A stretch of DNA of 32,963 bases from Nitrosopumilus sp. (GCF_025699255.1 NZ_JAILWA010000002.1:131985-164947); one strand, 5' to 3'. Positions 6,208 to 14,535 are shown, numbered from the stretch's first letter. Program-made: numbers and translations. The notes: generated by a model from the sequence alone, not told the origin.

Positions 6208-8964
6208 CTACCAGAATTGCCACCATGGTTTTACAACTGGTTTTTGCACAATAGTACACACACCTTCAATTAGTTTTGTTCCAGGACCGCAAATTCCAAA
6301 CTTTTTCTCTACTGGTTTTGGCTCTTCTAGTCCTACTGCTTGGTAAATTGATTCATACTCTGAAAAGTTATCATCAAACCATTTCTTGTATGTAGCTTCA
6401 TTGTTGTATCTGTCAACATAGCTTTGCGGATCTTTTGTCTCATCAACAAATGATGCTGGTATTTGTAATGGCTCTTCTAGTCCTACTGCTTGGTAAATTG
6501 ATTCATACTCTGAAAAGTTATCATCAAACCATTTCTTGTATGTAGCTTCATTGTTGTATCTGTCAACATAGCTTTGCGGATCTTTTGTCTCATCAACAAA
6601 TGATGCAATTCCTAATTCTTCAGGTTCTGTAGTTGGTTCAGGTTCTTCAGGTTCTGTAGTTGGTTTACTGTCAAATACATCATTTACAGTAATACTTAGT
6701 GCTTCACTATCTGAAAGACCATCTTTTTTAGCAACAACATCAAAGGTGTATGTTTTTCCTCCATCAGAACTAGATGGCGTCCATGAAAAGACACCTGTGT
6801 TTGATATGATTTTGGCACCACCAGGAGGACTGTTTGCTAAGCTAAATACCGCGTCTTTGACTGAATTATCTGTTAGTTTGACTGTAAATAACAATAATTT
6901 GCCTTCGTCTATGGTTAATTTTCCTAGTGGGCTGATTTGAATATTGGTTGATTTTGGAGTTGCAGTGAATTCATTTGATGGATCACTTGTTCCTACATCA
7001 TTAATTGCTGAAACTCTGTAAGTGTACATTGAATTTATTGAAAGATTCTTGTGAGAATATGTTCTAGTTGTGCTCTCTGAATCTGCTACAAGCGTTGTAT
7101 ATGAACCGCCATCTTTCTTTACTTCAATTTTGTAGCCTATAATTGGAGAATTTCCATCCTCAACTGGTGCACTCCATGCGAGATTAACCTGAGATGACGA
7201 AACAATAGTTGCTGTTAGTTTGATTGGTGGTGATGGGACTGATACATCAACTGCAGTTGATGTGATTGGATCTTCTGTAGTATCAGTTGAATCATCTCGT
7301 GGTGTTGCCGAAGCTGTTGGTGATTCACTAGTCTGACCAAATCCAATCTCTGCACTTACTGCAAATGTGTATTCTTTGTCCGTTGCTAAACCTGTTACAA
7401 TAAATGATGTTGTTCCAGCATTTGTATTTCCTACAGAGTCATACACTCCTGGAATTACTTCACGTTTAATTTCATATCCACTTATTGGTTGACCAAACGT
7501 TTCAGATGGTGGCAGCCAAGAAAGTTTGATTTGACTTGGAGAAATTGCAGATGCTGTCAATGCTGTGGGTGTTGTTGTGTGTTGGGGTTTTGCTGAAACA
7601 AGAGATGTTGAATCACTAGTACCTACTGAGTTTATTGAATAAACACGATAATAGTAAGTGTCATCAGAATCTAACCCATTGTGGATAAAAGATGTTGATG
7701 TACTTTCAGAGTTTTCTATTGCTGTAATGTAATCTCCTGAACCGATTCTATATTCTATTTTGTAACCTGTAATATCTGGAATGTCACTATCCATCACCGG
7801 TTCTTTCCATGTAATTATAATCGAAGTTGGTGAGACTGGTTTTGCTTTAGGACTTTCAGGCCTGTCTGGAAGTGAAACACCAGATCCTGAATCTAGACTA
7901 AATACTTGAATTCTGTCATTATCTGAATCTGCAACAAACAACAAGTCATTGATTGTATCTAGTGCTATTCCCAATGGGGTATCAAAACTACCATTTGTCG
8001 TTCCTGCAGAGCCAAACTCCTCAACAAAACAAACACCATCTACCACTTCTTCTGTACTTGATGGACAGGTAGTGCCATCAACTATCTCGAAAATTTGAAT
8101 TCTGTTGTTATCCGAATCTGCAACATAAAGCAAATCATTAGAAGAATCATATGCAAGTCCTGCAGGATCATTGAATTCTCCCTCATCTGTTCCAGAGGTT
8201 CCAAATTCTTTTACAAAACAAACACCATCAACTACTTCATCTGTTCCATTAGGACATGTAGTACCTGTAACTAATTCAAAGACTACAATTCTGTCATTGC
8301 CTGAATCTGACACATACAGCATCTGTTCTGAATTATCAATTATCATATATGTTGGATTTTGAAAATCATCATTTCCATCAAATGAATCAAACTCAAACAT
8401 AAAATCACCATCATCATCAAAAACAGATATTGAATCTGTGTCAATGCTAGATACTAGAATTTCATTTGTTGACTCTTGTATTACTATACCTTTGGCAGAA
8501 CCTAGGTATTCATCCACTCCGCTATCTGAAGAACCAAACTTTAATTGAAATTCACCATCATCATCAAAGACTTGAACTCTTTCATTGTTTGAATCTACAA
8601 CAAAAAATTGTCCCAAAGCATCACGAGCTATTGCAAGTGGATTGTTAAACTGTCCATCCCCATCATCGTTTGCTCCATCTGCATTATCATTACAATCATT
8701 AATTGATGCAATATCACAAAATGTTCCATATTCAAAATCAAAATCACCATCGTCATCAAAAACACTAATTCTGTCATTATTGCTATCGACTACATAGATT
8801 TTGTTTGCATTAACATCTAAAATTACATCTGTTGGATCATTGAATTCATCATCATCTGTACCAGTTGTTCCAAACTTGAAGGAAAATTCTGGTTCTGCAT
8901 GTGCCATTTGCAGTGACACAAAGCAAAGTGTGAGTAAGAAACCAAGTAAAATTTTATTTTTCAA
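6208..8964 (-). CDS. Secreted NHL-repeat / fibronectin III surface protein
   Basis: 918 residues, TTG start. A signal peptide (1-23, ending in AHA) precedes about six NHL-type beta-propeller repeats (about 26-375) with the recurring pattern YVxDSxNDRIxVF and acidic DDDGDF loops. Three fibronectin type III domains follow (about 380-680), then an Ig/cadherin-like domain with VFSWTPSSSDGG (about 690-775). Next come two 50-residue repeats containing YVDRYNNEATYKKWFDDN (about 786-881), and a tail CGPGT..EGVC ending in PWWQFW. It is probably an exported adhesion or S-layer-associated protein. It is downstream of a paralogous surface gene, same strand, 96 bp apart. The repeat DNA is identical to that of the paralog. 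It has no CFI box or transmembrane anchor, so how it is held at the surface is unclear. Confidence 0.8.
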   Translation of the reverse strand: MKNKILLGFLLTLCFVSLQMAHAEPEFSFKFGTTGTDDDEFNDPTDVILDVNANKIYVVDSNNDRISVFDDDGDFDFEYGTFCDIASINDCNDNADGANDDGDGQFNNPLAIARDALGQFFVVDSNNERVQVFDDDGEFQLKFGSSDSGVDEYLGSAKGIVIQESTNEILVSSIDTDSISVFDDDGDFMFEFDSFDGNDDFQNPTYMIIDNSEQMLYVSDSGNDRIVVFELVTGTTCPNGTDEVVDGVCFVKEFGTSGTDEGEFNDPAGLAYDSSNDLLYVADSDNNRIQIFEIVDGTTCPSSTEEVVDGVCFVEEFGSAGTTNGSFDTPLGIALDTINDLLFVADSDNDRIQVFSLDSGSGVSLPDRPESPKAKPVSPTSIIITWKEPVMDSDIPDITGYKIEYRIGSGDYITAIENSESTSTSFIHNGLDSDDTYYYRVYSINSVGTSDSTSLVSAKPQHTTTPTALTASAISPSQIKLSWLPPSETFGQPISGYEIKREVIPGVYDSVGNTNAGTTSFIVTGLATDKEYTFAVSAEIGFGQTSESPTASATPRDDSTDTTEDPITSTAVDVSVPSPPIKLTATIVSSSQVNLAWSAPVEDGNSPIIGYKIEVKKDGGSYTTLVADSESTTRTYSHKNLSINSMYTYRVSAINDVGTSDPSNEFTATPKSTNIQISPLGKLTIDEGKLLLFTVKLTDNSVKDAVFSLANSPPGGAKIISNTGVFSWTPSSSDGGKTYTFDVVAKKDGLSDSEALSITVNDVFDSKPTTEPEEPEPTTEPEELGIASFVDETKDPQSYVDRYNNEATYKKWFDDNFSEYESIYQAVGLEEPLQIPASFVDETKDPQSYVDRYNNEATYKKWFDDNFSEYESIYQAVGLEEPKPVEKKFGICGPGTKLIEGVCTIVQKPVVKPWWQFW
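6316..6647 (-). repeat. 332-bp duplicated segment, copy 1 (two 150-bp tandem units)
   Basis: This stretch is identical base for base to 9658-9989 by direct comparison of the two lines of sequence. Inside it two 150-bp units stand head to tail (6321-6470 and 6471-6620); 136 of the 150 positions are a continuous identical run between units. It codes for two 50-residue YVDRYNNEATY repeats in the secreted protein at 6208-8964. Confidence 0.95.
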
Positions 8965-9060
8965 TTCTAATTATCTCCCTAGGTTCAAATTTAATAAATC
9001 AGATAATAAATTTCACTACCCATTTGATCAATTGAGATTTACTATTTCTGAAAGATTTTT

Positions 9061-10692
9061 TTAGATTTTGATGTATTTTCTTGTTTTGAAAATAATTATT
9101 GCTGGTGCAGCTACATACATTCCCAAATTCATCAAAATCACACCAATTCCGTATCCTACCACTTCTGATTCTGATTCAGCATATGACATTACAGATAAAG
9201 TTGATAGCATTGGCGTTATTCCAATCTTTACCATCTCTTTGAAGACTGGGCTTTGTCTTTCCAAATCTGCAATATGTGGAGAGAATGAATAGTATAGTGA
9301 GTTAAATCCGCTCATAAATGAGGCCCCTGATTGGGTGTTCATCAACTGGTTGTCTCTGATTTCACGTAACAGCTGTACTTGTGGTGCCATCTCTGAGCCG
9401 TATGCTGCAGTAGCTATCAGACAACCTCCGCCTTGAGGTTCATCTATAATTACACAGATTCCATCAACGAGATCAGTGCCAGGTCCACATTCACCAAACT
9501 CTTCTTCTACAATTTCTTCCTCGTCTAGTCCTACTGCTTCATAAATTGTAATGTCTGGATATGTTTTATCAAACCACTCTTTGTATGTGGTTTCTTTATT
9601 GTATCTATCAACATAGTATTGAGGATCTAGATTTGGATCAACAAATGGTGCTAATTCTTTTGGCTCTTCTAGTCCTACTGCTTGGTAAATTGATTCATAC
9701 TCTGAAAAGTTATCATCAAACCATTTCTTGTATGTAGCTTCATTGTTGTATCTGTCAACATAGCTTTGCGGATCTTTTGTCTCATCAACAAATGATGCTG
9801 GTATTTGTAATGGCTCTTCTAGTCCTACTGCTTGGTAAATTGATTCATACTCTGAAAAGTTATCATCAAACCATTTCTTGTATGTAGCTTCATTGTTGTA
9901 TCTGTCAACATAGCTTTGCGGATCTTTTGTCTCATCAACAAATGATGCAATTCCTAATTCTTCAGGTTCTGTAGTTGGTTCAGGTTCTTTAGGAGTTTCT
10001 TCAGGTTTTGTTGGTTCTTTTACTGGTTCTTCATATGCTTTTTTCACGGTGATTGAAATTGATTCTTTATCTTCTTGACTTCCATGTGTTACTATAATAT
10101 CAAAATTGTAAATTACATCTTGAATGTTCCCTTGTGATTTTGATGGAGTCCAAACAAATTTTCCGGTACTTGAATCAATTGTAGCTCCTGTCGGTGCATT
10201 CTTTAAACTGAAAACTGGATTTTCAATTGAACTATCTGTAATAGTTGCTGTAAATGTAATTGTTTTTTCTACATCAACAGTTTTGTTCGGAATTGTATTT
10301 AATTGCAAAATTGCATCTGGAACTAGAAATACTCTGTCTCCGTCATATTCTAACTTGATTGTAAAGCCATCTGATTCTTGTTGTGAGTCTACAAACCCTG
10401 TTGCATTGTAAATTCCTGCACTCTTGAAAAAGTTAGATACTGGTCTTGGTATTACTGAAAATTCCCCTTCTGCTGGGGTTGGATCAGATAACATCCCTTC
10501 AAAGTTTCCATTACCATCGCGAATTATGACAAAAATAACCTCTGTGCCGTTTTGTGTTCCGATAAATTTCATGTTTTCCTCATCTGTGTAAAAGCTCTTT
10601 TCAAGAGTCATTGAAGTCACAATAGCATAAGCTGGAGTTAACATTAGGAAAAATAATGAAAATACTGCCAAGATTCCTATTTGCGTTCTCAC
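9061..10692 (-). CDS. Secreted surface protein with CFI-box C-terminus
   Basis: 543 residues from a GTG at 10692; a TTTTAAAA box about 27 bp upstream fits a leaderless start. A signal peptide (1-23, PAYA) is followed by a beta-rich domain (24-130), an Ig/cadherin-like domain with FVWTPSKSQGN (about 135-220), a Pro/Glu linker, and three 50-residue repeats with YVDRYN..TYK.WFD (two identical, one diverged). Then come the CGPGT..DGIC motif and, near residue 423, CLIATAAYGSEMAPQV. This last is the CFI-box type C-terminal domain of archaeal and bacterial surface proteins. A membrane segment (about 512-533) and a basic end (FKTRKYIKI) place the C-terminus in the cell. It is likely a membrane-anchored surface protein; binding partner unknown. 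Confidence 0.8.
   Translation of the reverse strand: MRTQIGILAVFSLFFLMLTPAYAIVTSMTLEKSFYTDEENMKFIGTQNGTEVIFVIIRDGNGNFEGMLSDPTPAEGEFSVIPRPVSNFFKSAGIYNATGFVDSQQESDGFTIKLEYDGDRVFLVPDAILQLNTIPNKTVDVEKTITFTATITDSSIENPVFSLKNAPTGATIDSSTGKFVWTPSKSQGNIQDVIYNFDIIVTHGSQEDKESISITVKKAYEEPVKEPTKPEETPKEPEPTTEPEELGIASFVDETKDPQSYVDRYNNEATYKKWFDDNFSEYESIYQAVGLEEPLQIPASFVDETKDPQSYVDRYNNEATYKKWFDDNFSEYESIYQAVGLEEPKELAPFVDPNLDPQYYVDRYNKETTYKEWFDKTYPDITIYEAVGLDEEEIVEEEFGECGPGTDLVDGICVIIDEPQGGGCLIATAAYGSEMAPQVQLLREIRDNQLMNTQSGASFMSGFNSLYYSFSPHIADLERQSPVFKEMVKIGITPMLSTLSVMSYAESESEVVGYGIGVILMNLGMYVAAPAIIIFKTRKYIKI
9658..9989 (-). repeat. 332-bp duplicated segment, copy 2 (two 150-bp tandem units)
   Basis: Identical to 6316-6647 at a constant offset of 3342 bp; the first mismatch on the right side is at 9990. 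A third unit (about 9521-9657) directly adjoins it but is strongly diverged at the DNA level, while still coding for the same FVDP..DPQYYVDRYNKE pattern. Confidence 0.95.
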
Positions 10693-10771
10693 AATTGTGA
10701 TTTTGCTACTTTGGCTTTTAAAAAATACGACTAATTTGTTCTATAGATTTGAGAATAATATTTCACCCTTC

Positions 10772-11188
10772 TTACAAATCAAGTAAAAATTTCATGTAAA
10801 CTCCTCCATTTTGCTTTATTTCCATATCGTAAAATGTGGGTGCCTTGATTTCGACTTTGAAATTATGCCTTTTGACATCTAGTGACTCCCCAAATGCTAT
10901 TGCATTAATTTTGTATTCACCGTTTTGTATAATGTCAAATTCTACTCTCTTGATTGCAAAACCTTCTGTGATTAACAGAAACGGAATCTCTTCAAGCCAA
11001 CTAAACAAGAGATAACGAAGATCTTTTCCACTAGCTGTAAACTCTTTGCGTTCTTTTTCTTCTACTTTGTCTTGATCTAATGTTAGATTGATTTCTGCAT
11101 CTGCAGCTACTGCAAACGCTTCTTTGAGATCCTTTGCGGTCACTTCAATAATCGCATCAGTTGCATGATCTAAAAACTTGTAACTCAA
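10772..11188 (-). CDS. Archease
   Basis: 138 residues of the archease family, the cofactor that activates the RNA ligase RtcB in tRNA splicing and repair. Family marks are the N-terminal FLDHATDAIIEV (usual form DHTADI), the LLFSWLEEIPFL helix and the C-terminal KAPTFYDMEIKQNGG...FLLDL. Asp and His residues that bind metal in the family are kept in the first motif. Translation begins with TTG at 11188. It lies 41 bp downstream of a VOC gene on the same strand. No rtcB is present in the window. Confidence 0.93.
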   Translation of the reverse strand: MSYKFLDHATDAIIEVTAKDLKEAFAVAADAEINLTLDQDKVEEKERKEFTASGKDLRYLLFSWLEEIPFLLITEGFAIKRVEFDIIQNGEYKINAIAFGESLDVKRHNFKVEIKAPTFYDMEIKQNGGVYMKFLLDL

Positions 11189-11229
11189 TTGAAAATTTGT
11201 AATCTTTCTGATTATTAATTTAGGTGGTA

Positions 11230-11595
11230 TTACTCTGCTTTCTCATCTAGTTCTATTATTCCAAACATGTTACCTTCAGTATCTGTACACTGGGCAAACC
11301 ATCCAACTTTAAGAATTGGCATTTTGGGGATTATCAAATGTCCTCCATTTTCTGTGATTTTCTTTACGTATTTGTCTAGTGATGGAACATTAATCGTATT
11401 TGTCATGCCCATTTGTCCTGGCATTCTTTTTGACATTCCGCCATCAATTCCTGGTTGCTCTTTTCCTGTCTTTGCCATCCAATAATCTATTGGACCATCC
11501 CATTTCTCAAACTTCCAATCAAAGACATTACTGTAGAATTTTTGTGCTCTTTTTGGGTTGTCTACTGGAATATCAAAATGAGATATTCTTGGCAT
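11230..11595 (-). CDS. VOC (glyoxalase/bleomycin-resistance) family protein
   Basis: 121 residues, one vicinal-oxygen-chelate module pair. It starts MPRISHFDIPVDNPKRAQKFYSN, with the usual first-strand His and the FY of the helix. The middle NTINVPSLDKYVKK and the C-terminal FAQCTDTEGNMFGIIELD follow, with the final Glu being the common metal ligand. This subgroup (VDNPxRAxxFYxxVFxW) is annotated as glyoxalase-like in many genomes without a known substrate. It is divergent from the dehydrogenase at 11671, with about 75 bp between start codons. Confidence 0.85.
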   Translation of the reverse strand: MPRISHFDIPVDNPKRAQKFYSNVFDWKFEKWDGPIDYWMAKTGKEQPGIDGGMSKRMPGQMGMTNTINVPSLDKYVKKITENGGHLIIPKMPILKVGWFAQCTDTEGNMFGIIELDEKAE

Positions 11596-11670
11596 ATTGT
11601 TTTGATTAAATTCAATTATTTAAAAATGAGTATTCAGAATTTTAAAATTAGAATACGTAAAACCATTTTC

Positions 11671-12621
11671 ATGAAAGCCACATTTTTTGATGGTAAAAAA
11701 ATGAATTATGATGAAAACTATCCTGATCCAAAACCTGGTGAAGCATTAGTCAGAGTTAACTTGGCAGGAATTTGTGGTACTGATTTGGAAATTCTATCTG
11801 GATACATGGCGTATAATGGAGTGTTAGGTCATGAATTTGTAGGAACTGTGGAGAAATCTGCAAATTCTGAATTGATTGGAAAGAGAGTTGTTGGTGAGAT
11901 TAATGCTGGATGTAACAAGTGTGATTATTGTAAAAAAGGAATGGATAGACATTGTCCTAACAGAACAGTTCTTGGAATCTTAAAACGAGATGGTGCATTT
12001 GCAGAATTTCTTTCATTGCCTGAAAAGAATCTACATGTAATTCCTGATTCTATAACTGATGAACAAGCAGTATTTGTTGAACCGCTAGCTGCTGCATTTG
12101 AAATCAAAGAACAAGTCTCATTACAACCGCAATGGAGTGTCGCTGTAGTTGGTGATGGAAGACTAGCTCAGTTAATTATTAGAGTTCTAAAATTTACATG
12201 TCCAAATATTACATGCTTTGGTAGACACAAGAGCAAGCTTGAGAGTTTGATAAATCTTGGAGTCAAAATAAAAATTGACATAGAACCATCTGATGAGCAA
12301 TCATTTGATTTGGTAGTAGAAGCCACTGGAAGCAATTCTGGATTTGCAGATACAATGAAACTGATAAAGCCTCGAGGAACCGTTGTGTTAAAGTCTACTA
12401 TTGCATCAAGAGAGAATCTTGATTTGACACCTACTGTAGTTAATGAGATAACTTTGGTTGGATCTCGTTGTGGACTGTTCAAACCCGCAATCGATGCACT
12501 TGCTACAGGGATGATATCAGTTGACTCTATGATTGACTCTACTTTTTCTTTGGAAAAGTTTTCAGAAGCAATAGAGCATGCAAAGAAGCCCGATACACTC
12601 AAGGTATTTCTCAGACCATAA
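11671..12621 (+). CDS. Zinc-dependent MDR alcohol dehydrogenase family
   Basis: 316 residues of the medium-chain dehydrogenase/reductase family. The N-terminal GroES-like domain has GICGTD (catalytic Cys), GHEFVG (His-Glu) and the structural-zinc set CNKCDYCKKGMDRHC. The nucleotide-binding domain follows with VVGDGRLAQL, a variant of the GxGxxG loop in which the second Gly is kept. I chose the ATG at 11671 (MKATFFDG) because a TTTAAAAT box is centred 26-27 bp upstream, indicating a leaderless mRNA, and because it matches the family N-terminus. Longer frames reaching 11626 or 11455 are extensions without homology, the latter running into the divergent VOC gene. It oxidises an unknown alcohol or polyol. 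At 316 residues it is shorter than the usual 340-370. Confidence 0.88.
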   Translation: MKATFFDGKKMNYDENYPDPKPGEALVRVNLAGICGTDLEILSGYMAYNGVLGHEFVGTVEKSANSELIGKRVVGEINAGCNKCDYCKKGMDRHCPNRTVLGILKRDGAFAEFLSLPEKNLHVIPDSITDEQAVFVEPLAAAFEIKEQVSLQPQWSVAVVGDGRLAQLIIRVLKFTCPNITCFGRHKSKLESLINLGVKIKIDIEPSDEQSFDLVVEATGSNSGFADTMKLIKPRGTVVLKSTIASRENLDLTPTVVNEITLVGSRCGLFKPAIDALATGMISVDSMIDSTFSLEKFSEAIEHAKKPDTLKVFLRP

Positions 12622-12691
12622 TGATTATACACAAAATATGCCTGTAAATTACACGTAAGGTAATTTAGTAGGATTCTGATCCCAGAAGCAA

Positions 12692-13240
12692 ATGGAACCT
12701 TTTGACTCTTTTCTAGTTTGGATTGCCGAGTTTTTAGGAGATCATCTCTATGAGGGAATTTTCTTGGCAGCTTTGCTTGAAACTATAATTCCGCCAATTC
12801 CTACATTAGCAGTATTTCCAACTGCTGGTTTTTTGGCATCGCAGCAAGGAATTACAATCCTTGGATTAATTCCCATGATAATTCTTGGTGCAACTGGTGC
12901 AACCATTGGAACCTCTGCAATCTACCTGATTGCACTAAAGCTTGGACGTGTTGTCTTGTTACGATATCTGAGATTTGTTAAAGTCAATGAAAAAAAACTG
13001 GAGCGAGTTGAAATTTGGTTTGAAAAATATGGAGACAAGGCAGTATTTTTGGGACGAATGGTTCCGGTAATGAGAGAAATGATTTCTATTCCAGCCGGAT
13101 TGCTCAAAATGAGAATTCCAAAATTTGTATTATACACATTTGCAGGATCTTGTATTTGGTCTACTGCAACAATTTTGTCTGGATATTATTTTGGCGAGGC
13201 AATAGGATTTACCACTAACGAAATTACACAGTTGCCTTAA
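12692..13240 (+). CDS. DedA-family membrane protein
   Basis: 182 residues, four to five hydrophobic segments. The DedA/SNARE-associated (VTT) signature is visible: ETIIPPIPTLAVFPTAGFLA near residues 30-49, then the re-entrant-loop motif FLGRMVPVMREMISIPAGLLKM (shown here in two parts: FLGRMVPVMRE, ISIPAGLLKM) near 120-141. Family members are inner-membrane proteins linked to lipid (polyprenyl-phosphate or phospholipid) flipping and membrane-potential homeostasis. It is convergent with the DUF72 gene. A hairpin at 13299-13332 separates the two. Confidence 0.9.
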   Translation: MEPFDSFLVWIAEFLGDHLYEGIFLAALLETIIPPIPTLAVFPTAGFLASQQGITILGLIPMIILGATGATIGTSAIYLIALKLGRVVLLRYLRFVKVNEKKLERVEIWFEKYGDKAVFLGRMVPVMREMISIPAGLLKMRIPKFVLYTFAGSCIWSTATILSGYYFGEAIGFTTNEITQLP

Positions 13241-13298
13241 ATATGAAAAATGCACAATTAACCATAACATCCTATTTTGTTTGGTGGATGATGACAGG

Positions 13299-13332
13299 AA
13301 TTCTTCAATACTCCCCTAGTAGATGAAGAATT
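13299..13332. terminator. Hairpin between convergent genes
   Basis: A perfect 9-bp inverted repeat AATTCTTCA (13299-13307) / TGAAGAATT (13324-13332) is followed on the plus strand by TCTGTTTTTTCT. It lies between the 3' ends of the DedA and DUF72 genes and could end transcription from either side. In archaea U-rich tracts alone often suffice, so the role of the stem is inferred. Confidence 0.45.
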
Positions 13333-13342
13333 TCTGTTTTTT

Positions 13343-14134
13343 CTAAAAACTGCCTAATGTTTTTTGCTTTTTTTCTTCCCAAATCAATTCTTTCATCCCA
13401 AACTGCATTCTCAAAGAATTTGCAGTTGCAGGACCAAATCCTTCAAAATGATTGTTTGCCATTATCATTGCTAATGGCACATTCTGAATTTCTTTCAATC
13501 TTTTTGCCCAACTAGAAATCAATTCTGATCTGTCATTTAAAATTCTACCAAAATCTGAATCTGGAATGGAACGGTTTCCAATCAATCTAATGTATAGATA
13601 GTCTGATGTGATTGGCATTGGATTCTTTACACCTACAACCTCATTCCATACAAGGCAATGTTTGTTTTGTTTCAGATATGAAACTGCATCTTCAGAAAAC
13701 CATGATTCATGTCTTCCTTCAATAGGATAAACAAAGTCATTAGGTAACATATCAAACAATTCCCCTAATCTTGGTTTTGCTTCTTCAAATGAAAGAGATG
13801 GTGGCAATTGTAAAACAAGTGCTGATACTTTATCATGAATTGGAGTAAGTGATGTTAAAAATGAAAATACTTCTGAATTTACATTCTCCAACCTCTTTTC
13901 ATGTGTTATGATTAATGGAAATTTTGCTGTAAATCTAAAATGCCTTGGAGTATCTGCATTCCAACGTCTAACAATTTCTTGAGCTGGAATTTTATAAAAT
14001 GTAGAATTGATTTCTGTGATCTCAAATAACTGGGAATAATATTTTAGCCATTGGGAACTTTTCAAATTCTTGGGATAAAATGTTCCAGACCATCCTTGAT
14101 AACTCCATCCAGTACATCCAATTTTGATATTCAC
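13343..14134 (-). CDS. DUF72 family protein
   Basis: 263 residues of the DUF72 (YecE-like) TIM-barrel family. The family N-terminus IGCTGWSYQGWSGTFYP is clear, followed by INSTFYKIP, FRFTAKFP, the strand VLQLPPSLSF, the EGRHESWF motif and the C-terminal MANNHFEGFGPATA. The GTG start at 14134 has a TTTAAAAC box centred about 25 bp upstream, so this gene appears to have its own leaderless promoter rather than depending on the RNA element just upstream. Function of the family is unknown; a nuclease or phosphate-related role has been suggested from structure only. Confidence 0.9.
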   Translation of the reverse strand: MNIKIGCTGWSYQGWSGTFYPKNLKSSQWLKYYSQLFEITEINSTFYKIPAQEIVRRWNADTPRHFRFTAKFPLIITHEKRLENVNSEVFSFLTSLTPIHDKVSALVLQLPPSLSFEEAKPRLGELFDMLPNDFVYPIEGRHESWFSEDAVSYLKQNKHCLVWNEVVGVKNPMPITSDYLYIRLIGNRSIPDSDFGRILNDRSELISSWAKRLKEIQNVPLAMIMANNHFEGFGPATANSLRMQFGMKELIWEEKKQKTLGSF

Positions 14135-14166
14135 TGTTTGGTTTGAGTTGACTCTGTTTTAAATTT

Positions 14167-14268
14167 GAAAGCTGACTAATGCGGAATAACCTTTACACAG
14201 CCCTGCCGTATGCTCAGACCGGTAAACAATCACCATGATTCAGACAATAGGAAATTGTGTCAGCTTTC
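14167..14268 (-). ncRNA. Candidate structured RNA A (homologous to RNA C)
   Basis: 102 nt read on the minus strand from G14268. Its ends pair perfectly (GAAAGCTGAC with GTCAGCTTTC; 12 bp if the flanking TT/AA, 14269-14270 and 14165-14166, is counted). Inside are a hairpin ACAAT/ATTGT (14258-14254 with 14248-14244) and a stem TTTAC/GTAAA (14226-14222 with 14196-14192) enclosing the block GCATACGG, then AAGG and CCGCA before the closing strand. A TATA-like TTTTTATT (14298-14291) is centred 26.5 nt before the proposed 5' end. No plausible coding frame. Shares several blocks and this layout with RNA C. Identity unknown. Confidence 0.55.
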
Positions 14269-14290
14269 AATATTCAATATGCATTTATGA

Positions 14291-14306
14291 AATAAAAACA
14301 CGATCC
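14291..14306 (-). promoter_or_regulatory. Promoter of candidate RNA A
   Basis: On the minus strand GGATC (14306-14302) stands four bases before TTTTTATT (14298-14291). The TATA box centre lies 26.5 nt upstream of the base that begins the closing stem of RNA A. The same GGATC-TATA arrangement precedes RNA C. Confidence 0.5.
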
Positions 14307-14372
14307 TTTATTCCACATCGTGCTAAATCATCAAAAACAAAAATAATTGGAAAATTAAAAAACAAAATAGGA

Positions 14373-14505
14373 ACGAGGTGTTTTTGGAAAACTAGGCTTT
14401 TACCACTCTAGGATCCTTTGACCCTTTTTCCAGTCTTCCTTTTTACTATCTGCCTGCTTCCTCAAAGTTTCTCCTCTGAATTTCAGCGGGTATGATAGAC
14501 CTCGT
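14373..14505 (-). ncRNA. Candidate structured RNA B
   Basis: 133 nt on the minus strand from A14505. The two ends pair as ACGAGGT/ACCTCGT (14505-14499 with 14379-14373). Directly inside the 5' arm, CTATC pairs with GATAG about 50 nt later and encloses a small CTGA/TCAG hairpin. A TATA box TTTAAATT (14535-14528) is centred 26.5 nt before the 5' end. The 3' stem is followed by a T-rich tract (TATTTTGTTTTTTAATTTT), a good archaeal terminator. There is no coding frame of note. Part of the sequence (TCAGAGG...GGAAGCAGGCAGAT) vaguely recalls SRP RNA helix 8, but the apical stem is not there. Confidence 0.55.
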
Positions 14506-14527
14506 CATTTACAGTAATGCAAAATGA

Positions 14528-14535
14528 AATTTAAA
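14528..14535 (-). promoter_or_regulatory. TATA box of candidate RNA B
   Basis: TTTAAATT on the minus strand, centred 26.5 nt upstream of the first base of the closing stem of RNA B; AGATCC lies immediately before it. Confidence 0.5.

Noticed and set aside
6316-9989. CRISPR-like repeats
   Set aside because: The repeats are 150-bp coding units without spacers; no short direct repeats with regular spacers or cas genes were found anywhere in the window.
11455-11670. N-terminal extension of the dehydrogenase
   Set aside because: The frame runs through the divergent VOC gene and promoter region; the TATA box at 11640-11647 and the family N-terminus fix the start at 11671.
13288-13337. C/D-box guide RNA
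   Set aside because: ATGATGA at 13288-13294 is a perfect C box, but there is no D' box and the expected D box reads CTGT. The hairpin between convergent genes is a simpler reading.
14373-14505. SRP (7S) RNA
   Set aside because: A stretch like TCAG...GGAAGCAG recalls helix 8, but no tetraloop-capped apical stem or Alu domain is present and the element is far too short for an archaeal SRP RNA.
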